This document shows, in pieces, positions 59,225 to 64,000 of a stretch of DNA of 64,000 nt (within the stretch, counting starts at the first letter, position 1; the number at the start of each line of letters is the position of its first letter). The notes below the pieces were generated by a model that saw only the letters and a list, made by a program, of their open reading frames with translations, ran no database searches and had not been told where the DNA came from. This DNA comes from Oscillospiraceae bacterium NTUH-002-81. GTDB lineage: Bacteria > Bacillota > Clostridia > Lachnospirales > Lachnospiraceae. The stretch lies in assembly GCA_032620915.1 (NCBI GenBank), contig CP136052.1, positions 713,001 to 777,000 of the forward strand. The letters run 5' to 3'. The position numbers were made by a program, and so were the translations under genes.

Positions 59225-60328
59225 ATGAACCAAGAACTGATGACATTGGATTTTTGGCAGGATACGGTCATATATGAGGGAAAAACACTTCCTGTCGGCG
59301 CTCTTGCCTGTGATGCGCTGAATGTCCCTGCGGATACCATCGCAAAGATGAACGAGCAATGCGAGAAAATCAATCTGCTGCTTGGAATATTAAACGCCGG
59401 ACAGGATGCTTCTGCACTCTGTCCTATTGCAACGGAAGCTGCTCTGACGATGCTTGATATTCTCAGTCAAACACCGCCGTTCTCCTATATGAATATCTCA
59501 AAGCACAGAGAACGGATTGAAAAAGTCTTTACTGTGGACAATGCGCTGAAATATGTGGAGTTTGCCATAAAAGCCGCAACCAATTCTTTGCAATTTGAAG
59601 AAATCCAGAACTTTGCCGATGCGATGATGCTCCAACGCTATACCGCAGTTTTCGGGCATCTGGCATACTCCCTTGGGGAATACCAAACGACCATGCTTGA
59701 TTTTGCAGAAAAATCAGACGGCAACGAAGCTGACCGCACCGCAGAGGGCTTTGCCAGAATGTTCGGCAATTATTTCCCGCCGGAGTTTTCCATCACGGAG
59801 GGCAATGCCTGGATGTCTACCCTGAACAATTCCGTTCAGTATGTATCCGTCATCCGTCCCGGCGAAAAAGTTGCGAAGCTGGTCAAGCGGATGCACTATG
59901 TATCCTTTGTGGGGATGTTCCGGTCTGATCTCTTTGAGGGCCTGTGTGTTGGCCATGCACCGAAAAAATGCAAAATCTGCGGCAAATGGTTTCTGACCAC
60001 CAATGCAAGGCACACCAAATACTGCGGCGGCTACGCTCCGGGGGACAAGCTGCACCGCACCTGCCGGCAGATCGGTAACCTGAAAGGCAGAGAACAGCGG
60101 GAACTTGCGGACGATCATCCGCTGAAACAGATTTATGAGAAGCGACTGAATACCATAAACCGCTATGTGAAGCGTGGCGCTCTGGACGCTGATCTTGCAG
60201 AGGTTATGAAAAAACTGGCGAAAGATAAGATGCTTCGGGCGCTGGGCAATGTCGCTTACGCCAAGGGTGATTATGAAAAAGAAATGGGACAGGCTGCGTT
60301 GAAGAAAGAAGCAATAAAAAGAATTTGA
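59225..60328 (+). CDS. DUF6076-type protein with zinc knuckle
   Basis: A 367-residue, mainly helical protein with a zinc motif near the C-terminus, CKICGKWFLTTNARHTKYCG, followed by C and a basic tail (GREQRELADDHPLKQIYEKR). The motif resembles CGNR-type zinc fingers, and DUF6076 proteins are common in Clostridia mobile elements. AGGAGGGG precedes ATG 59225. It is the first plus-strand gene of the element. Function unknown; DNA or tRNA binding is possible. Confidence 0.72.
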   Translation: MNQELMTLDFWQDTVIYEGKTLPVGALACDALNVPADTIAKMNEQCEKINLLLGILNAGQDASALCPIATEAALTMLDILSQTPPFSYMNISKHRERIEKVFTVDNALKYVEFAIKAATNSLQFEEIQNFADAMMLQRYTAVFGHLAYSLGEYQTTMLDFAEKSDGNEADRTAEGFARMFGNYFPPEFSITEGNAWMSTLNNSVQYVSVIRPGEKVAKLVKRMHYVSFVGMFRSDLFEGLCVGHAPKKCKICGKWFLTTNARHTKYCGGYAPGDKLHRTCRQIGNLKGREQRELADDHPLKQIYEKRLNTINRYVKRGALDADLAEVMKKLAKDKMLRALGNVAYAKGDYEKEMGQAALKKEAIKRI

Positions 60329-60353
60329 ATTTAGCTAAGAGGTGAGCAACGTT

Positions 60354-61298
60354 ATGTTAGAAGTAGTATTTAGCGACAGTGCCGCAGGGACTATGGCGGT
60401 TGCGATTGGACATAAGGGTTTTTTAGGCGGAGCAACCAGTGTAATTATCTCTGATGGGACAGTTTCAAAAGAAGAAATAGAAAAGTTCCAGCATCAAGCA
60501 GAAGAACGGGAGCGTTCTGGTTGGGAGAATGCTATACCGTTGGAAGGAAATCGTAAGGACATAGTTAATCTTCCGCTGGCATTGTCTGTGGGCAACATCT
60601 CCGAAGCAGGAATTTGTTTGGAGCGTGAGTCGGCATTATCTTTGCTACTAAGCATACTGCCCGATATGGCATCTGAAATCGTAACTGAACTTCTCAATAC
60701 ATCCCGAAAGAACTATGCTACACTACTGGAAAAAGCACAAAACGGAGAGCCGATTCGTGTTTGGGTCGGACGAGACCCAGATGATGTGTGCGGATTGTAT
60801 TGGCTTCTGGAACAACTACGACCAATCGGCTTTGAAAAATTGGATATTACCATTGTGGAGCTTCCAATGTGGGAAACAAGACCAGATGGATGCATTGTCC
60901 AGTATAACGGTTGGGGAGAAGTTGAACCTTATCACTTGGGACGGATGGCATCTCTTGGGAAGAAGTTGCCAACAAATTACCTTCGTAGTTTGGCTAACCG
61001 CTGGAGAGAACTCCAACAGGAAAATTCTCCTCTTCGTGCTGTTATAAACGGCAAACTGGTCAGCGTATCAGAAACTCTGTATGATACATTTATTCTTCGA
61101 GAATTGGATACACTGGACGACGAGTTTAGGGAAAGCGTGCTTGTTGGACAGGTTCTTGGAAAGAATCAATTAGGGATCGGTGATGGGTGGATTGCTTTGC
61201 GTGTGGAACAATTTATCAAAGGGGGACTTCTGCTCCCAATCACAACTCCTGCACCAAATGCACCTATTTATCACCGTATGTTAAAGAAAATAAAGTAA
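60354..61298 (+). CDS. DUF1835-type protein, more A/T-rich than its neighbours
   Basis: A 314-residue protein with the opening LEVVFSDSAAGTMAVAIG typical of DUF1835 and a C-terminal DUF3658-like part (LLPITTPAPNAPIYHRMLKK). ATG 60354 is chosen (AGAGGTG 8 bases upstream); GTG 60342 is an alternative. Codon use is visibly A/T-richer than in the flanking element genes, which suggests separate transfer into the element. Function of the family is unknown. Confidence 0.7.
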   Translation: MLEVVFSDSAAGTMAVAIGHKGFLGGATSVIISDGTVSKEEIEKFQHQAEERERSGWENAIPLEGNRKDIVNLPLALSVGNISEAGICLERESALSLLLSILPDMASEIVTELLNTSRKNYATLLEKAQNGEPIRVWVGRDPDDVCGLYWLLEQLRPIGFEKLDITIVELPMWETRPDGCIVQYNGWGEVEPYHLGRMASLGKKLPTNYLRSLANRWRELQQENSPLRAVINGKLVSVSETLYDTFILRELDTLDDEFRESVLVGQVLGKNQLGIGDGWIALRVEQFIKGGLLLPITTPAPNAPIYHRMLKKIK

Positions 61299-61362
61299 TA
61301 AATAACCCATTAGTTGATCACGGGATATTTATGAGTATTACTAAACTGGAAGGAGGTGCGCT

Positions 61363-62532
61363 ATGCTGAATGATTTTTCATGGAATATGACCGGATACAT
61401 ACCGAAACACGCTGTCAATCCATCCGATGATGGCATCCCACCCTATGTTGCAGAGCGCATCTTCCAGCTGGAACCGGAACCGCCTGCAGTAGACAATCCG
61501 AACGAATATATCCTGTCTGCCCTACGGGAAAAAGACTTGAAATATTTCTCATTCTTTCTCCACCACTACGAGCTGCAACTTAACAAGCGCATCAAAACCT
61601 TTCTCGGTGTGGATGGCGGCAATCGATACGACACAGACCGTTTTCTGGATATAAAACTGTCCTGCCGGGAGCAAATGCTCCAAAAGCTGATGGACTATGC
61701 TCCTGCCAAAGGTGCGGAGTATGCAACATACATTTTTCCGTTCATTCGGGATGCTATGCTCCGTTTCCGCATGGGCGAAGAAAAATGGTCGGTATCCTCT
61801 CTGACCAATTACAAAATGGTGCGGTCAATGGCGTGGCTGTACCATAACACCAAGGATGCGGTCAGTGAATTTGCAAAGAAATACAACTGCGACCTTGCCC
61901 TTGCGGAAGGATACCTGAAAGTAGTCCGTGGCATCCGCAATCAGCAGCCATTCTATGTAACGGACGAGGATGGCGAGGAAACAGGTGAAGATGTTGCCCT
62001 TGATGATACATGGAACTATACCGACATCCTCTGGAACGGCATACAGGCTGAAAAGGTGCAGCGGGCATTTGAGAAACTGAATTACCGGGAGCAAACCTTG
62101 CTTGAAAAGCGGCTGGCGATCTGTATGACCTGTGGGCGTGTCGGCTCATGGAAGAACCGCCCCACCTTTGAAGAACTGGCGGTTATGTTTGAGGGCAGCA
62201 CAGCCAGCGGTGCAGAGCGAGCCTACCGGAAAGCAGTGGACAAGCTGACGGAGTTTTTGGTTGCCGAGGGTGCTATCCATGCAGTCCGGCTGAAACAGAA
62301 ATCCAAAACCAAGCGCAAAAAGAAAATCACCGCCGCAATCTACGAATACCAGGCAGACTGCGACGGCGAATGGGGCGAAATGTCAGTTGATTTTGAGAAC
62401 GGCACAGCAGAAATCATTCGGCTTGCTGATTGGGATACAATTAAAACGAACTGGTTTGCCAATGAGGCGATCCGGTATATTTTATCATTGTCGCCTGATG
62501 CTCTTAAAAAATATATGCTCGTCCCCCCTTGA
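61363..62532 (+). CDS. sigma-70-like protein of mobile elements
   Basis: A 389-residue protein with a sigma-region-2-like segment (FLDIKLSCREQMLQKLMDYA, YIFPFIRDAMLRFRM) and a later region-4-like part (FEKLNYREQTLLEKRLAICM; PTFEELAVMFEGSTASGAER). The C-terminal 80 residues form an extra domain. AAGGAGG precedes ATG 61363. It may transcribe the downstream ABC transporter or element genes; activity as a sigma factor is inference. Confidence 0.7.
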   Translation: MLNDFSWNMTGYIPKHAVNPSDDGIPPYVAERIFQLEPEPPAVDNPNEYILSALREKDLKYFSFFLHHYELQLNKRIKTFLGVDGGNRYDTDRFLDIKLSCREQMLQKLMDYAPAKGAEYATYIFPFIRDAMLRFRMGEEKWSVSSLTNYKMVRSMAWLYHNTKDAVSEFAKKYNCDLALAEGYLKVVRGIRNQQPFYVTDEDGEETGEDVALDDTWNYTDILWNGIQAEKVQRAFEKLNYREQTLLEKRLAICMTCGRVGSWKNRPTFEELAVMFEGSTASGAERAYRKAVDKLTEFLVAEGAIHAVRLKQKSKTKRKKKITAAIYEYQADCDGEWGEMSVDFENGTAEIIRLADWDTIKTNWFANEAIRYILSLSPDALKKYMLVPP

Positions 62533-62628
62533 GCCGCCACTTATATCCTGAATCCTTACAACAACTGTAAGTGGTATTTGCTGTGTTCCCATGCTATCAT
62601 TTTATTACAAATGATAGGAGGTATTCAC

Positions 62629-63396
62629 ATGAAACCCATTTTGAATATTGAAAATTTAACAAAAATCTATGGCAATGTGCCAAGTCAAACAAATGCACTG
62701 AATGGGATCACCCTCCAGGTGATGCCGGGAGAGTTTCTCGGCATTATGGGAAGCAGTGGTTCCGGTAAATCCACGCTTCTCAACTGTATTGCAACTGTGA
62801 TTCAGCCCACCGGTGGAAGCATTCAGGTGGAGGGCGATACTCTGCAATCCCTCAGGGGAAAGGCTCTTGCAGAGTACCGTGGCAAAAAAGTTGGTTATCT
62901 ATTCCAGAACTTTGAATTGCTGGACAACCTGACTGGCAGGGAAAACATCCTGCTCCCGACTTCCTTGCATGGGGTATCCGAAGCAGAAAGCAGCCAGCGG
63001 CTGAAGCAGTTGGCTGACTATCTGGAAATCACTGATGTTCTGGATAAGTTTCCGTCCAAGATGTCCGGCGGCCAGCGTCAGCGTGTTGCGGCAGCAAGGG
63101 CTCTGATCTTACATCCCCAAATGATCCTTGCCGATGAACCGACGGGTGCGCTGGATTCTAAGAACGCAAGAAGTCTTATGGAGAAGCTGTCCGGCCTGAA
63201 TCGTGACGAACAAGCTACGATCCTGATGGTAACCCATGATTCCAATGCCGCCAGCTTCTGTAAGCGCATCCTGTTCATCCAGGATGGCGTGATCTTTCAT
63301 GAGCTTCGGCGTGGAGACGAAAGCCAGCAGGAGTTCTACGGGCGCATCCTGAAGGTGATGGCGCAACTGGGAGGGGGCAGCGCAAATGTTCTCTAA
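62629..63396 (+). CDS. ABC transporter ATPase of the BceA/LolD-type
   Basis: A 255-residue ATPase: Walker A GSSGSGKSTL, signature MSGGQRQRVAAARAL and Walker B MILADEPTGALD, as in antimicrobial-peptide (bacitracin-type) detoxification modules. AGGAGG precedes ATG 62629; an in-frame ATG-like upstream region has no site. Its end overlaps the permease gene by 11 bases. Such modules usually work with a BceRS-type two-component system, which would lie beyond the window. Confidence 0.88.
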   Translation: MKPILNIENLTKIYGNVPSQTNALNGITLQVMPGEFLGIMGSSGSGKSTLLNCIATVIQPTGGSIQVEGDTLQSLRGKALAEYRGKKVGYLFQNFELLDNLTGRENILLPTSLHGVSEAESSQRLKQLADYLEITDVLDKFPSKMSGGQRQRVAAARALILHPQMILADEPTGALDSKNARSLMEKLSGLNRDEQATILMVTHDSNAASFCKRILFIQDGVIFHELRRGDESQQEFYGRILKVMAQLGGGSANVL

Positions 63397-64000
63397 TCTC
63401 ATTCTTCGGAACAGCCGCCGCAGCCGAAAGGAAAACGGTCTGTTTTTCAGCTCCCTGGTGATTTCTATTGTTGCCTTTTACATGATTCTTTCCATCTCCA
63501 CTCAAGATGTGATGCTCTTTTTGCAGAAAATGGAGAGTGACGCAGTTGACAAACTCCTGCTTCTGATTCCTGCGTTTTATGGAATGACCCTCGGTATTCT
63601 GTTCTTTTTGATCTATTTTGCCTGCAAGTATCAGTTCGAGCGCAGACGGCATGAGCTTGGTGTTTATCTAATGTTGGGGATGCGTAGAAGTAAACTGTTT
63701 GGTATGCTTCTGGCGGAAGATTGCCTGACCAGTATTCTTGCCATGCTCATAGGCTTACCTGTGGCTGTGGTGCTTTCAGAAATTGTCAGTCTTGTCACCG
63801 CCAAGCTGGTAGGCATGGGGATCATCGGTCATCAGTTTTCTTTATCCTGGTCTGCGATTGAATGGACGCTGGCAGGATTTCTGGCAATTAAGCTGACGGC
63901 ACTTCTGATTTTGAGTGGACGAATCAGCCGCCAGGAGATCGGTACTTTGCTATCCCAGCCAACGAACCGCCCCAAAAAGCAAATGCCATCTGTTATCTAT
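63386..64000 (+). CDS. ABC transporter permease, FtsX/BceB-type (3' end outside window)
   Basis: At least 205 residues, beginning MFSNLILRNSRRSRKENGLF, with TM helix SLVISIVAFYMILSIS, the FtsX-type segment FERRRHELGVYLMLGMRRSK and further helices. It overlaps the ATPase gene (start inside it, 11 bases) and is open to the end of the window. The start ATG 63386 has GGAGGGGG just upstream. It would be the membrane partner of the ATPase in peptide-antibiotic resistance. Confidence 0.85.
   Translation, partial: MFSNLILRNSRRSRKENGLFFSSLVISIVAFYMILSISTQDVMLFLQKMESDAVDKLLLLIPAFYGMTLGILFFLIYFACKYQFERRRHELGVYLMLGMRRSKLFGMLLAEDCLTSILAMLIGLPVAVVLSEIVSLVTAKLVGMGIIGHQFSLSWSAIEWTLAGFLAIKLTALLILSGRISRQEIGTLLSQPTNRPKKQMPSVIY

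Larger units (their letters stand above)
52700..64000. mobile_element. integrative mobilizable element (serine recombinase + MobV), right end outside window
   Basis: From tuf to the end of the window the genes are all of mobile type: large serine recombinase, MobV relaxase with oriT-like site, XRE regulator, D5/P4 helicase, CHC2 primase, DUF6076 and DUF1835-type proteins, sigma-like factor and an ABC transporter. Left genes are on the minus strand and right genes on the plus strand, diverging at 59004-59224. The exact left end is not visible, since no second attachment site lies in the window. Boundaries given are approximate. Confidence 0.8.

Noticed and set aside
52700..64000. Prophage
   Set aside because: No capsid, portal, terminase or tail genes; the relaxase and oriT-like site indicate a mobilizable element.

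Overview
The window looks like a chromosomal segment of an anaerobic gut-type Firmicute, most likely Lachnospiraceae. The grounds are the gene order tilS-hpt-ftsH, strong AGGAGG ribosome binding sites, the classic TTGACA/TATAAT promoters, the Firmicute-type L10 leader, and the rpmG-secE-nusG-rplK-rplA, rplJL-rpoBC and rpsL-rpsG-fusA-tuf operons. The genus cannot be fixed from the sequence alone.

Layout. 1-10.6 kb: end of tilS, then hpt and ftsH, a GH13 alpha-glucan hydrolase behind a possible attenuator, two glycine tRNAs, a small VOC-fold protein, a second ftsH paralog on the minus strand divergent from a MarR regulator, and a membrane-anchored cell-wall amidase. 10.6-17.7 kb (minus strand): a signalling cassette with a kinase-like multi-TM protein lacking catalytic motifs, a sensor kinase, a NarL/LuxR response regulator, a degenerate receiver-like protein, an orphan solute-binding lipoprotein and a membrane-tethered LuxR-type regulator. 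18.0-31.7 kb (plus strand): a co-directional set of 15 genes combining zinc-ribbon proteins, an SPFH protein (YdjI-like), a TFIIB-type zinc-ribbon protein (YdjG-like), a TPM-domain protein (YdjH/YgcG-like), small membrane proteins and six lipoproteins. By analogy with Bacillus ydjGHI this is probably an envelope-stress complex, here greatly expanded and paired with its own divergent signalling cassette. It is the best candidate for an undescribed system in the window.

32.6-52.7 kb: transcription and translation core genes. A DUF2142-like membrane protein gene separates rplA from rplJ, and a 121-bp structured tandem repeat (3.3 copies) fills the rplJ-rplL gap. A family of 130-160 bp repeats bounded by AGTTCAG/CTGAACT inverted ends lies directly upstream of the promoters of rplJ, rpoB and rpsL.

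52.7-64 kb: an integrative mobilizable element beside tuf. It has a large serine recombinase, a MobV relaxase with a recognisable oriT-like site, a CHC2 primase and a D5/P4-type helicase, iteron-like repeats, a sigma-like factor, and a BceAB/FtsX-type ABC transporter that runs off the window.

Data quality. Four genes carry single-base frameshifts that one indel restores: rpoB, rplJ, the sensor kinase and the YdjG-like gene. Because rpoB and rplJ are essential, these are most simply read as sequencing or assembly errors, so the other broken frames should be treated with the same caution.
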